From Sphingobacteriaceae bacterium UBA6709 (lineage in GTDB: Bacteria; Bacteroidota; Bacteroidia; Sphingobacteriales; Sphingobacteriaceae), in contig DKIV01000033.1 in NCBI GenBank assembly GCA_002454425.1, positions 37,227 through 101,226 of the forward strand: a stretch of 64,000 bases of DNA, given 5' to 3'. Made by a program: the position numbers and the translations under genes. A model generated the notes under the pieces. The model was not told where the DNA came from and searched no databases. It was given only the letters and a program-made list of their open reading frames with translations. Positions within the stretch are counted from its first letter, which is position 1, and each line of letters starts with the position of its first letter. Positions 17,044 through 25,600 of the stretch are shown one piece after another.

Positions 17044-19221
17044 ATGAAAAAATTGACCGTGCTGCTGGCAGCACTGTTTTACACTGCTATAACCTATTCT
17101 CAGAATAATACATTTAAGGCCATTATTAAAGATGGCAAAACAAACACGCCTTTGATCGGTGCATCTGCGCAGGTGTTAGGCACTTCAATTGGTTTCTCTG
17201 CCGATTCTACAGGAACGATAATCCTTAGCAATGTACCATCAGGTAAGCAGGTAATTGAATTCCGGTTCTTGGGCTATGCTAACCGCAAGAATACCCTGAT
17301 TTTCCCGCTGGCACAAGTCACACCGTTGCAGGTTACGCTGAATCCTGAAGAAAGTGACGATTTGGATGAGGTGGTAGTTTCTGCTACACGAAGCAGCCGT
17401 ACCATTGATAACATTCCCACACGGGTTGAAGTGATCGCGGGCGAAGAGCTGGATGAGAAAGGCAACATGAAACCTGGAGATATCCGGATGCTGCTGGCCG
17501 AAAGTACCGGCATCCAAACACAACAAGCCTCTGCAACCAGCGGGAACTCTGCCATTCGTATTCAGGGCCTTGACGGAAAATATACCCAGGTGACCCGTGA
17601 CGGCTTCCCGCTCTATTCCGGTTTCTCCGGAGGACTGAGCTTGTTACAGGTAGCACCACTGGACTTGCAGCAAGTGGAGGTGATCAAAGGATCTTCTTCA
17701 ACCCTATATGGAGGCGGTGCCATTGCTGGTTTAGTGAACTTGGTGTCAAAGAAACCAACGGAAGAACGTCAGATAAATTTCCTGCTGAATGGCACCTCTG
17801 CTTTAGGAATAGATGCAAGTGGCTTTTATGCGCAGAAATTTGAAAAGATAGGAGCAACGGTTTATGCGGCGTATAACCACGGAACAGCATATGATCCGGC
17901 AGATATCGGCCTTACCGCTATTCCAAAATTCGACCGTTTCACGCTTAACCCGAAGCTGTTTGTATATTTCAACGACAATACCACACTAACAGCGGGAGTA
18001 AATGCAACCGCCGAAAAGCGGGTTGGCGGTGATCTGGAATACATTAAAGGAAATGGCAGTGCAGATCATTCCTATTTCGAGGAAAACAAGACCGGACGCT
18101 ACAGCACCCAGCTTGAACTCGAACATCGTTTCAGCGATAAGGCAAAGCTGGTGTTAAAAAACAGTCTGAGTTATTATGACAGGACTATCGGCCTGCCTAA
18201 CTACAAATTCTCAGGAGCGCAGGTGTCTACATATTCAGAAGCTAATTATTCCCGAAATGACGGGCAAGCTTATTGGGTAATCGGAGCCAATTTCCTGACC
18301 GATAGATTTAAGGAAAATCAGGCTTCCGCTACGCCTGTGAGGAACTATAATTATACTACCATTGGCGGTTTTGTGCAGAACACATGGGACGTAGCAGAGG
18401 ACGTAACTCTTGAATCAGGTCTAAGGGGTGATTACCACAATAAATTCGGCTTCTTCTTTTTGCCTAGGGTTTCTGCCTTGTGGAAGATCAACGAACATTT
18501 CTCTACGCGGTTAGGAGGCGGGATGGGTTATAAAGCGCCAACCGTATTTACTGAAGATGCGGAGCGGATACAGTTCCGTGGTGTGTTGCCACTAGACGTG
18601 GATGGAACTAAAGCAGAAAGGTCTTTTGGCGCGAATTATGACATCAACTATCGTACTTTGCTGTTTGATGAACTTGGTTTTAGTATCAATCATATGTTCT
18701 TTTATACCCGGATCAATAACCCGGTGATACTGACACCGGCCATCGGAGGGAACTATCAGTATATCCAGCCAAATGGCAATTTCGATACCAAGGGGATGGA
18801 AACTAATGTGAAACTGACTTATGGCGATTTCAAGCTGTTTGTAGGGTACACCTATGCTGATGTAAACCAGCATAGCGGTAGTACTTCCACCACCTACCCA
18901 TTAGTGTCCAAACACAGGCTCAATAATGTACTGATGTATGAGATAGAGGAAAAATGGAAAGTAGGTGCAGAGGCTTATTATTTCAGCACGCAACAACTGA
19001 ACGATGGCAGTACCGGGAAAAGTTACTGGACAGCCGGCCTAATGGCAGAGCGGATCTGGGAGCGCTTCTCCATTTTCGTAAACTTTGAGAATTTTACGAA
19101 TACACGCCAGACCAAATTCGGGCCGATTTATTCTGGCCCGATCACAGCTCCCGTGTTTCAGGATATCTATGCCCCTGTAGATGGATTTGTGGTCAATGGA
19201 GGAATTAAGCTAAAGTTTTAA
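17044..19221 (+). CDS. TonB-dependent outer-membrane receptor (metal-linked)
   Basis: A 725-residue receptor. It has a signal peptide (1-19, ending TYSQ), a carboxypeptidase-regulatory-like domain (about 22-105, TNTPLIGASAQVLGTSIGF), a plug (about 115-230, with TRVEVIAGEELDEKGNMKPGD, IRIQGLDGKYTQVTRDGFPL and VEVIKGSSSTLYGGGAIAGL), and a 22-strand-type barrel that ends in Phe. It lacks the SusC-specific length and has no SusD partner. The next gene, 16 bases on, is a metal-exporting P-type ATPase and the gene before is a Cys-rich peptide, so the ligand is probably a metal or metal complex. Which metal is not visible. Confidence 0.88.
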   Translation: MKKLTVLLAALFYTAITYSQNNTFKAIIKDGKTNTPLIGASAQVLGTSIGFSADSTGTIILSNVPSGKQVIEFRFLGYANRKNTLIFPLAQVTPLQVTLNPEESDDLDEVVVSATRSSRTIDNIPTRVEVIAGEELDEKGNMKPGDIRMLLAESTGIQTQQASATSGNSAIRIQGLDGKYTQVTRDGFPLYSGFSGGLSLLQVAPLDLQQVEVIKGSSSTLYGGGAIAGLVNLVSKKPTEERQINFLLNGTSALGIDASGFYAQKFEKIGATVYAAYNHGTAYDPADIGLTAIPKFDRFTLNPKLFVYFNDNTTLTAGVNATAEKRVGGDLEYIKGNGSADHSYFEENKTGRYSTQLELEHRFSDKAKLVLKNSLSYYDRTIGLPNYKFSGAQVSTYSEANYSRNDGQAYWVIGANFLTDRFKENQASATPVRNYNYTTIGGFVQNTWDVAEDVTLESGLRGDYHNKFGFFFLPRVSALWKINEHFSTRLGGGMGYKAPTVFTEDAERIQFRGVLPLDVDGTKAERSFGANYDINYRTLLFDELGFSINHMFFYTRINNPVILTPAIGGNYQYIQPNGNFDTKGMETNVKLTYGDFKLFVGYTYADVNQHSGSTSTTYPLVSKHRLNNVLMYEIEEKWKVGAEAYYFSTQQLNDGSTGKSYWTAGLMAERIWERFSIFVNFENFTNTRQTKFGPIYSGPITAPVFQDIYAPVDGFVVNGGIKLKF

Positions 19222-19237
19222 CGCTAACCCGAAACCA

Positions 19238-21181
19238 ATGAATAAAAAATGCTGTAGACTGGACAGCGGGACCAAGCTTCCTGCTGTCCCCGAAAATAAA
19301 AAGGTGGTTGTTCAGGAGCAGGAAAATGATTGGCCTAGTCACTGGCCGCTGCTTTCGGCCCTGATGATCTTACTGGTTATGCTGATCCTTGAATTTGGAT
19401 TCAGCTATAAGCCGCAGTTTCCGCTAAACCTGATCATTTATAGCTTGGCCTATTTGCTGGCCGGATATAATGTGCTGGGCTTGGCTTTTCGTAAAGCTAT
19501 GCGGTTAGATTTCTTCAACGAGTTCTTCCTGATGAGCGTAGCTACCATTGGTGCTTTCAGTATAGGATCTTACAGTGAAGGTGTGGCCGTAATGGTCTTC
19601 TATTCTATCGGAGAATGGTTCCAAGATGCGGCAGTTAACCGGGCTAAAAGAAGTATCAAAGCCTTGCTGGATATCAGGCCAGACCAGGTAACCGTACTGC
19701 GTGATGGCAAAACTGCAGTAATTGATCCAAGAAAAGCTGCTATAGGTGATCTCATACAAGTAAAAGCCGGTGAGAAGGTAGCCCTGGACGGGGAATTGCG
19801 TTCAGACACTGCTGTGTTCAATACAGCAGCACTGACCGGGGAAAGCAAGCCGGACAGCAAACGCAGGGGTGAAACCGTGCTGGCCGGGATGATCAATTTG
19901 GACCGCGTTTCAGAAATAGAGGTAAAATCCCTGTTCACCGATAGCAAGTTGAGTAAAATCCTGGAAATGGTGCAAGATGCGACCGCCCGTAAATCACAGA
20001 CCCAGCTTTTCATGAGCGGATTTGCAAAGGTCTACACCCCAATCGTATTTGCACTTGCTGTCCTGGTCTGTTTTACGCCTTATTTCTTCACGCCGGATTA
20101 CAATTTTCAGCAGTGGTTCTACAGGGCATTGGTTTTCCTGGTGATCAGTTGTCCTTGCGCTTTAGTGGTATCAATACCACTCGGATATTTCGGCGGCATT
20201 GGCCTGGCTTCCCGAAATGGTATCCTGTTTAAAGGTTCCAATTTTCTGGATGTAATGACCACCATTGATACCATAGTGATGGATAAGACAGGCACATTGA
20301 CAAAAGGTGTGTTTAAAGTGCAGCAGGTGGTAACCGCAGGAATCGGGGAAAAGGAACTGATCGCCATTGCAGCGGCCATTGAAGCAAGCTCCAGCCATCC
20401 CATCGCCAAGGCCATTGCAGCTTATGCAGGTGAAGGTTCTAGCAAGATGAAGGCAACCGATGTACAGGAAATCGCAGGACATGGGTTGAAAGGAAACGTA
20501 AATGGCAAGATTGTGCTTGCCGGGAACTCCAAATTGCTGGCTAAGTTCGATGTTAATTATCCGCCGAAAGTGGACGAGTTGGTGGATACCGTAGTCGTCC
20601 TTGCACTAGACGGTACGTATGCAGGCTATATCACTATATCCGATGAGTTGAAAGAGGATGCTCAGCAGGCCATACAGCGTATGCACCAAATGAATATCCA
20701 AACGGTAATGCTTTCTGGCGATAAAAGCGCTGTGACCGCGAAGGTTGCCAGCTTATTAGGAATTGACAAAAACTATGGCGATTTGTTGCCCGATGGCAAA
20801 GTTGAACAAGTTCAAAAATTGAAGGATCAAGGTCGCCGTATTGCTTTCATTGGTGATGGTGTAAATGATGCGCCCGTGATTGCCCTGGCGGATGCTGGCA
20901 TCGCTATGGGTGGCCTGGGAAGCGATGCTACTATTGAAACTGCAGATATTGTCATTCAGAATGATCAACCCTCCAAAATTACAGCCGCTATTCAGGTAGG
21001 CCGTATCAGTAAACGTATTGTATGGCAAAACATCATTCTTGCAATGGTGGTAAAGGTGGCCGTGCTCTCTTTGGGTGCAGGTGGTATTGCCAACCTTTGG
21101 GAGGCGGTCATTGCTGATGTAGGCGTTGCGTTGATTGCGATTCTGAATGCGGTTAGGATACAGAAAATGAAAATCATGTAA
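19238..21181 (+). CDS. Heavy-metal-translocating P1B-type ATPase (Zn/Cd/Pb/Co type)
   Basis: A 647-residue inner-membrane metal exporter. Visible signatures: TGES at 200-203 (actuator), CPC at 305-307 in the metal-binding membrane helix, DKTGT with the phosphorylated Asp349, the SSHPIAKA histidine-proline motif, and GDGVNDAP (539-546). CPC with this overall form points to CadA/ZntA-type export of divalent soft metals. No HMA domain precedes the membrane part; instead there is a short N-terminus with an early CC pair (Cys5-Cys6). It is directly downstream of the TonB receptor and forms a metal-resistance unit on the ICE. A terminator-like hairpin follows at once. Confidence 0.9.
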   Translation: MNKKCCRLDSGTKLPAVPENKKVVVQEQENDWPSHWPLLSALMILLVMLILEFGFSYKPQFPLNLIIYSLAYLLAGYNVLGLAFRKAMRLDFFNEFFLMSVATIGAFSIGSYSEGVAVMVFYSIGEWFQDAAVNRAKRSIKALLDIRPDQVTVLRDGKTAVIDPRKAAIGDLIQVKAGEKVALDGELRSDTAVFNTAALTGESKPDSKRRGETVLAGMINLDRVSEIEVKSLFTDSKLSKILEMVQDATARKSQTQLFMSGFAKVYTPIVFALAVLVCFTPYFFTPDYNFQQWFYRALVFLVISCPCALVVSIPLGYFGGIGLASRNGILFKGSNFLDVMTTIDTIVMDKTGTLTKGVFKVQQVVTAGIGEKELIAIAAAIEASSSHPIAKAIAAYAGEGSSKMKATDVQEIAGHGLKGNVNGKIVLAGNSKLLAKFDVNYPPKVDELVDTVVVLALDGTYAGYITISDELKEDAQQAIQRMHQMNIQTVMLSGDKSAVTAKVASLLGIDKNYGDLLPDGKVEQVQKLKDQGRRIAFIGDGVNDAPVIALADAGIAMGGLGSDATIETADIVIQNDQPSKITAAIQVGRISKRIVWQNIILAMVVKVAVLSLGAGGIANLWEAVIADVGVALIAILNAVRIQKMKIM

Positions 21182-21186
21182 ATAGA

Positions 21187-21230
21187 AGAGGCTGTATCAT
21201 TGAAGAAATGATCAGTCTCTTTTTGTTTTT
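21187..21230. terminator. Terminator-like hairpin / left end of the IS1182-type element
   Basis: AGAGGCTGTATCATT pairs imperfectly with AATGATCAGTCTCT around a short loop and is followed by TTTTTGTTTTT. It begins 5 bases after the P-type ATPase stop and could terminate that operon. The sequence GAGGCTGTATCAT also matches the inverted terminal repeat expected for the IS1182-type element, so both roles may coincide. Confidence 0.55.
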
Positions 21231-21317
21231 GGACTATTTTAGATGTCTAAGATTCTTTTTAGTTCTGGAAGTCTGATACAGTGCTGTTAGCAGCAAAAAG
21301 GCCAAAGCGAGCCTTCT

Positions 21318-21795
21318 CTAGGCTGCTTTTTTCCTGATGTTCTGCGCTATTGCCAATAAGCCCCATTCGATCTCCACTTTTTCCTTTCCCCGGCGCATGA
21401 AGCGGCGGAACCCATGGTTCTGTTTGATATTGGCGAAGACTGGTTCCACATCAAAGCACCGCTTCTTCCGGTGTCTTACTCCTTCCAGGCTGTTTAACCG
21501 TTGGTGTGCCTGTTGTTTCTGCCTGTTCAGGTTTACATTTACTTCTATGATGCGGTTAGTCTTTGCTTTATGACAAACTCCGTTCAAGGGACAATTGCTG
21601 CAATTTTTCGCCTGGTACCGTCTGTAGGTCTGGACGAAACCGGTACTGGTTTTGTGAACCTTATTACCTATATAGTGCATCTGCTAGCCCATGGGGCAGA
21701 TATAAACATCCTGCTGATCATTGTAAAAGAGCTTATCGGCAGCAAAAGGATGCTTCTTGTTATATGTCTCATGCTGCCTGGAGTTGCTACCTTAG
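21318..21795 (-). pseudogene. IS1182-type transposase, C-terminal part (with nonsense codon)
   Basis: Reading on the minus strand from the IS3 boundary gives RQHETYNKKHPFAADKLFYN, then YICPMG followed by an in-frame TAG, then QMHYIGNKVHKTSTGFVQTY and CSNCPLNGVCHKAKTNR, ending KVEIEWGLLAIAQNIRKKAA. The Cys-rich zinc-ribbon-like part (CP..C..C...C) and the final E..L.A.A.N.RK are typical of IS1182 transposases. The gene is therefore broken twice: by the IS3 insertion and by the TAG after CPMG. Confidence 0.85.
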
Positions 21796-21841
21796 AGTGG
21801 AGACGGTTTTAATTATCATAAAGAATTAAATTAGGATTACA

Positions 21842-22123
21842 ATGAGTAGAATATTTGATGAATCATTTAAGAAAATGGCAGTAGAACTATCGTATGTCAA
21901 GGAATCGGTAGTTTCAGCAGCCAAGGCGTTGGAAATAGATGCAGACTTGTTAAGTAAATGGCGAAAAGATCCTCGGTTCAATGGAGGTTCATTAGTATCT
22001 AAAAAGCCAACCTTAACTGACACAGAACAGGAAAACAGAAATCTAAGAAAGCAACTTAAGGACATGGAAGTAGAAAATGCAATACTAAAAAAAACCGTGG
22101 CCATATTCTCCAAGAAATACTGA
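21842..22123 (+). CDS. IS3-family transposase OrfA
   Basis: A 93-residue DNA-binding subunit. It has an HTH (FDESFKKMAVELSYVKESVV, SAAKALEIDADLLSKWRK) and a C-terminal leucine-zipper-like helix (QENRNLRKQLKDMEVENAIL) used for multimerisation. Near the end, at 22086-22093, eight consecutive A residues form a slippery site. A -1 shift there moves ribosomes into the orfB frame, which is open from that point, so the OrfAB fusion transposase can be made. Confidence 0.9.
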   Translation: MSRIFDESFKKMAVELSYVKESVVSAAKALEIDADLLSKWRKDPRFNGGSLVSKKPTLTDTEQENRNLRKQLKDMEVENAILKKTVAIFSKKY

Positions 22124-22173
22124 AAATATTTCAATTTATAAAACAACATGTTGGAATATTTCCAGTTGAGAAG

Positions 22174-23007
22174 ATGTGTAACGTTTTAAAGGTTAGTAGT
22201 AGTGGATTTTATAAATGGCTTCATCGAAAGCCTGGCAATCGCACTATAAAAACAAAGGAACTCTGTACCATGATTAAAGATACGTTTGTTCAATATAAGC
22301 GTATATATGGAAGACCCAGAGTTACCCAAGCATTAAAAAACGAGAAAAATATTTATTTGTCAAGACCTTACGTTGCCAGACTAATGAAAAGCATGCATTT
22401 GCGTAGTAAAGTTCGTAAGAAATATCTCAGCACCACGAATTCGAATCATGCCTATATTTCAGCAGAAAATCTTCTGGGGAGAAATTTTTCAGCGGACGGG
22501 ATCTGTCAAAAATGGGTAGGAGATATCACTTTCGTCAAAACAGGCACTGGATGGCTATATCTAAGTACCGTAATTGATTTAGCAGATCGAAAAATTGTTG
22601 GATATTCTTTCAGTAGTGATATGAAAGCTAACAATACGGTTGTAGATGCTCTTAAGATGGCCATCAGAACTAGAGGCTTGAAATCAGGATTAATTTTTCA
22701 TTCAGATAGAGGCGTACAATATGCATCGAAAGATTTTACAGACCTATTAAAGTCAAATGACATCACGCAAAGCATGAGCCGAAAGGGAAACTGCTGGGAT
22801 AATGCGGCAGCGGAAAGTTTCTTTAAAACCCTAAAGACAGAATTGGTATACCATTGTTTTTTTCAAAATAAGGCAATTGCTAAATTGGAGATTTTTCGAT
22901 ACATAGAAGGGTTTTATCATGCACGAAGATGGCATTCTGCATTGGGTGGAAAAACGCCTAATCAAATGGAGCAATTTTATATGACTAAGCAAACTTTAGT
23001 AGCTTAA
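22174..23007 (+). CDS. IS3-family transposase OrfB (DDE integrase domain)
   Basis: A 277-residue catalytic part in the -1 frame relative to OrfA. The frame is already open from the A8 run near 22086, so the functional form is probably the OrfAB fusion. It begins with an HTH_21-type region (YKRIYGRPRVTQAL) and then the rve core with the DDE triad: D in WVGDITFV, D in FHSDRGVQY, and E in DNAAAESFFKTLKTE. The frame is intact, so the element may be active. Confidence 0.92.
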   Translation: MCNVLKVSSSGFYKWLHRKPGNRTIKTKELCTMIKDTFVQYKRIYGRPRVTQALKNEKNIYLSRPYVARLMKSMHLRSKVRKKYLSTTNSNHAYISAENLLGRNFSADGICQKWVGDITFVKTGTGWLYLSTVIDLADRKIVGYSFSSDMKANNTVVDALKMAIRTRGLKSGLIFHSDRGVQYASKDFTDLLKSNDITQSMSRKGNCWDNAAAESFFKTLKTELVYHCFFQNKAIAKLEIFRYIEGFYHARRWHSALGGKTPNQMEQFYMTKQTLVA

Positions 23008-23020
23008 AAAAGTCTCCACT

Positions 23021-24115
23021 TTTAAGTTGCAATTCCAGCCCTTTGTCAAAGGTATTGTACTTTACATAGGCTTCCGTCTGCTTTGCTTCAAGCAGGGTGT
23101 AGTTTTCTTCTGAACCATAGCCTCCATCTGCAGTAAGGGTTTTGGGCGCATGGCCAAAGCTGCTCTCATGTTGTTCCAGATGAGCTTTTAAGGTCGTGGT
23201 ATCGGTTGGATTGGGGTGAATGGTATAATTAACAATGTACTGATTTGAACTGGAGATCTGAACATTATAGCCGGGTTTGAGCTGCCCGTTGAGCATATGG
23301 TCCTCCTTCATCCTCATAAAGGTGGCATCTGTATCAGTCTTACTGTAGCTGTTCCTTTCTCCAAGGATCTGTTCCTGGTGCTCATATTTAGCGATGTTTG
23401 CAGGAAAGTTCTTATTGATGTACCGGAGCTTGGCCTTTACTTTTTTATCAGCCTGCTCATTACCGGCTAGCACCTTATTGAGCTTTTCAACGGTCGCCTT
23501 TACATTTTCTTTATTGATAGTGACTGCTGTAGGTGGCTGGGGCATCAGATCTTCGTCTGCTGCAATACGCTGGGCATAGTTCCAGATCTCATCCAGCTGC
23601 TTTTTCATCTTTTCCTTGCTGGTCTGAATGGATTTCTTCCACACGAAGGTGTATTTATTAGCATTGGCTTCAATCTTGGTCCCATCGGTATATACCTGAT
23701 CGATACTCAACAGGCCTTCTTCAGCCAAAAGCTTCACCACCTCTTCAAAGACACTGCGTAGGGCATGCTTAAGGCGTACTCCCCGAAAACGGTTAATGGT
23801 ATTGTGATCGGGCTTGCTCATGGCACTCAACCACATAAAGGGTACTCGTTCCCTGCAGGCCTCGGCCAGCTTACGACTAGAATAAATATTGGTCACATAG
23901 CCATAGACCAGCACTTTTAAAAGCAAAAGTGGATGATAGTTGGAGCCCCCTCGTACATGATAGGCCTTCAGCAAAGGCTCGATATTGATGGCATTGATGA
24001 CATCGTTAACAACTCTTACGGTATGATCTGCTGGTATCAGGTCTTCCAAAGTTGGCGGGAGAGCCATGAGCTGATCTTGATGGTAGGGCTTAAAAACAGG
24101 TTTTCTTACTGCCAT
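23021..24115 (-). pseudogene. IS1182-type transposase, N-terminal part
   Basis: About 365 codons from the ATG at 24115: KPYHQDQLMALPPTLEDLIP, YHPLLLLKVLVYGYVTNIYS, MSKPDHNTINRFR, IDQVYTDGTKIEANANKYTF (the catalytic Asp region) and TADGGYGSEENY (second Asp region). This is the standard IS1182/IS5-like DDE transposase. It is cut at the IS3 boundary after LELQLKS, and about 11 foreign codons follow before a stop. Function is lost. Confidence 0.9.
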
Positions 24116-24219
24116 ATTCGCTGTGTTTCTGATCTTAATATAAGAAAATCAGCACATTACAACAAGAACAAATACCACTAAAAAGGCATGACACCTAATA
24201 TAATAGAACTCGGACAATA

Positions 24220-24256
24220 AAAATAGGGTGATCATGATTTATGATACACCCTATTT
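24220..24256. repeat. Inverted repeat at the right end of the IS1182-type element
   Basis: AAAATAGGGTGATCAT pairs with ATGATACACCCTATTTT around a short loop, with one mismatch. It may act as a terminator upstream of arsR, shielding the ars promoter from read-through, and its outer part contains the putative IS terminal repeat. Confidence 0.6.
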
Positions 24257-24300
24257 TCTCCTATTAACAAGTAGCAAGGCTTATACTATTTTCAAAAAAA

Positions 24301-24336
24301 TTTGGCCGCGGCAAACTATTATCGTAATATTGCGAT
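24301..24336 (+). promoter_or_regulatory. arsR promoter with overlapping ArsR operator
   Basis: TTTG at 24301-24304 is followed after 20 bases by TAATATTG (24325-24332), a one-mismatch match to the Bacteroidetes TAnnTTTG element. The near-perfect inverted repeat ATCGTAATATTGCGAT (24321-24336) covers the -7 element, so bound ArsR would block RNA polymerase. The start codon is 14 bases downstream. Confidence 0.75.
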
Positions 24337-24349
24337 GTAAATATTAGAT

Positions 24350-24682
24350 ATGGGTGCTACTAAAACAGATTTATTTACCAAAGAACAGAATGAGATTGCT
24401 ATAATGGCAAAGGCAATCGCGCATCCTGCACGTATTGCCATCCTGCAATACCTGGTTAAAAAGAATGTGTGCATTACCAGCACATTTGTGGAGGAGTTGG
24501 GATTAGCTCAAGCGACTGTTTCTCAGCATTTGAAAGAATTGAAACTGGCTGGGATCATACAGGGGGGCATTGAAGGTGCCAGTGTTTGCTATTGTATCAA
24601 TCCTAAAGTCTGGAAACAGTACAAGGTTTTGTTCAGCAGCTTCTTTCAGGACGTAGACCCTAAAGCGCAGGATTGCTGCTGA
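24350..24682 (+). CDS. arsR: ArsR-family metalloregulator
   Basis: A 110-residue winged-helix repressor. The N-terminal helix (AKAIAHPARIAILQYL) and recognition helix region (LGLAQATVSQHLKELKLAGI) are typical of ArsR/SmtB. It lacks the classical ELCVCDL site; candidate arsenite ligands are Cys41 in KKNVCITS, the CYC late in the wing, and the C-terminal CC (109-110). Operators overlap its own promoter and lie before arsM. It heads the operon arsR-arsM-acr3-metallophosphoesterase and should release DNA when arsenite binds. Confidence 0.92.
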   Translation: MGATKTDLFTKEQNEIAIMAKAIAHPARIAILQYLVKKNVCITSTFVEELGLAQATVSQHLKELKLAGIIQGGIEGASVCYCINPKVWKQYKVLFSSFFQDVDPKAQDCC

Positions 24683-24700
24683 TTTTTTTTGAATACAACT

Positions 24701-24722
24701 ATCGCAATATTGCAATAACGCA
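24701..24722 (+). promoter_or_regulatory. Second ArsR-type operator, upstream of arsM
   Basis: ATCGCAATATTGCAAT (24701-24716) repeats the arsR operator with small changes and is followed by a third half-site AACGCAATAAC. It lies 21-36 bases before the arsM start and suggests separate control of arsM and later genes. Confidence 0.65.
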
Positions 24723-24736
24723 ATAACAATTAAGCT

Positions 24737-25582
24737 ATGAGTACTGATAACGAATTGAAAGAACTGGTAAAGCAGAAATACAGTGAAATTGCTTTACAGG
24801 ACAAGGAAACCAATGCTTCATCCTGCTGTGGTTCGGGTGGATGCTCTATTGAAGTGTATAACATCATGAGTGATGATTACACCAATCTAGAGGGCTACAA
24901 TGCCGATGCTGATCTGGGATTAGGCTGTGGCTTGCCTACAAAATTTGCCAAGATAAAAAAAGGTGACGTAGTGATTGACCTGGGCAGCGGTGCCGGTAAC
25001 GATGCTTTTATTGCACGGTCTGAGACTGGTGAAACAGGTAAAGTGATCGGGATAGACTTTACACCTGCCATGATTGAAAAGGCGCGTGTAAATGCGGAAA
25101 AGCTGGCTTTTCATAATGTAGAGTTCCGTCAGGGAGATATTGAACACATGCCGGTGACGGCAAACGTGGCTGATGTGATCGTGAGCAACTGTGTGCTGAA
25201 CCTGGTGCCGAATAAAGACGGGGTATTTAGGGAGATCTTCAGGGTATTGAAGCCGGGTGGTCATTTCAGTATTTCTGATGTGGTACTGGTAAATGATTTG
25301 CCTGAGGCGCTGCGCTGTGCTGCCGAGATGTATGCAGGTTGCGTGAGCGGTGCCATTCCGAAAGATGAATACCTGCGCCTGATTGAAGCCAACGGTTTTA
25401 AGGCCTTGCAATTGCAAAAGCAGAAACCAATCACGATTCCGGATGATATTCTAAAGAACTATCTGGATGATGCAGCGATCACCGCTTTCAAATCTGGTAG
25501 TACAGGTATCTTCAGCGTCACTGTATATGCGGAAAAACCTGCGGAAGCAGCAGCTTGCTGTGCTCCGGGATGCTGCGATTAA
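24737..25582 (+). CDS. arsM: Arsenite S-adenosylmethionine methyltransferase
   Basis: A 281-residue cytosolic enzyme that methylates As(III) with SAM. SAM motif I is VIDLGSGAGNDAF (79-91), followed by GIDFTPAMIEKAR and the motif IV region NVADVIVSNCVLNL. The conserved arsenic-binding cysteines can be placed at LGLGCGLP (about 58), SNCVLN (about 154) and YAGCVSGAIP (about 200). Extra Cys pairs are at the N-terminus (SSCCGSGGCS) and the C-terminus (AAACCAPGCCD), common in ArsM. The gene is second in the ars operon and has its own operator. Confidence 0.93.
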   Translation: MSTDNELKELVKQKYSEIALQDKETNASSCCGSGGCSIEVYNIMSDDYTNLEGYNADADLGLGCGLPTKFAKIKKGDVVIDLGSGAGNDAFIARSETGETGKVIGIDFTPAMIEKARVNAEKLAFHNVEFRQGDIEHMPVTANVADVIVSNCVLNLVPNKDGVFREIFRVLKPGGHFSISDVVLVNDLPEALRCAAEMYAGCVSGAIPKDEYLRLIEANGFKALQLQKQKPITIPDDILKNYLDDAAITAFKSGSTGIFSVTVYAEKPAEAAACCAPGCCD

Positions 25583-25600
25583 TTATCAACCATAATAAAT

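Larger units (their letters stand above)
21796..23020 (+). mobile_element. IS3-family insertion sequence (IS150-like), about 1.2 kb
   Basis: The ends carry the inverted repeat AGTGGAGAC followed by a T-rich run (left AGTGGAGACGGTTTT, right complement AGTGGAGACTTTTTT). Inside are orfA and orfB on the plus strand with an A8 slippery run between them. The element interrupts the IS1182-type transposase gene. I could not see a clean 3-4 base target duplication at the two junctions. Confidence 0.85.
21187..24253 (-). mobile_element. IS1182-like insertion sequence, interrupted by an IS3-family element
   Basis: Two parts of one DDE transposase gene on the minus strand flank an IS3-type element. The probable ends are GAGGCTGTATCAT on the left (about 21188) and the complement of ATGATACACCCTAT on the right (24241-24254), sharing TGTATCAT. 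It lies between the metal ATPase and the ars operon, so it may have helped bring these resistance genes together. A second hairpin (24220-24256) sits at the right end. Exact ends and target duplication were not resolved. Confidence 0.7.
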
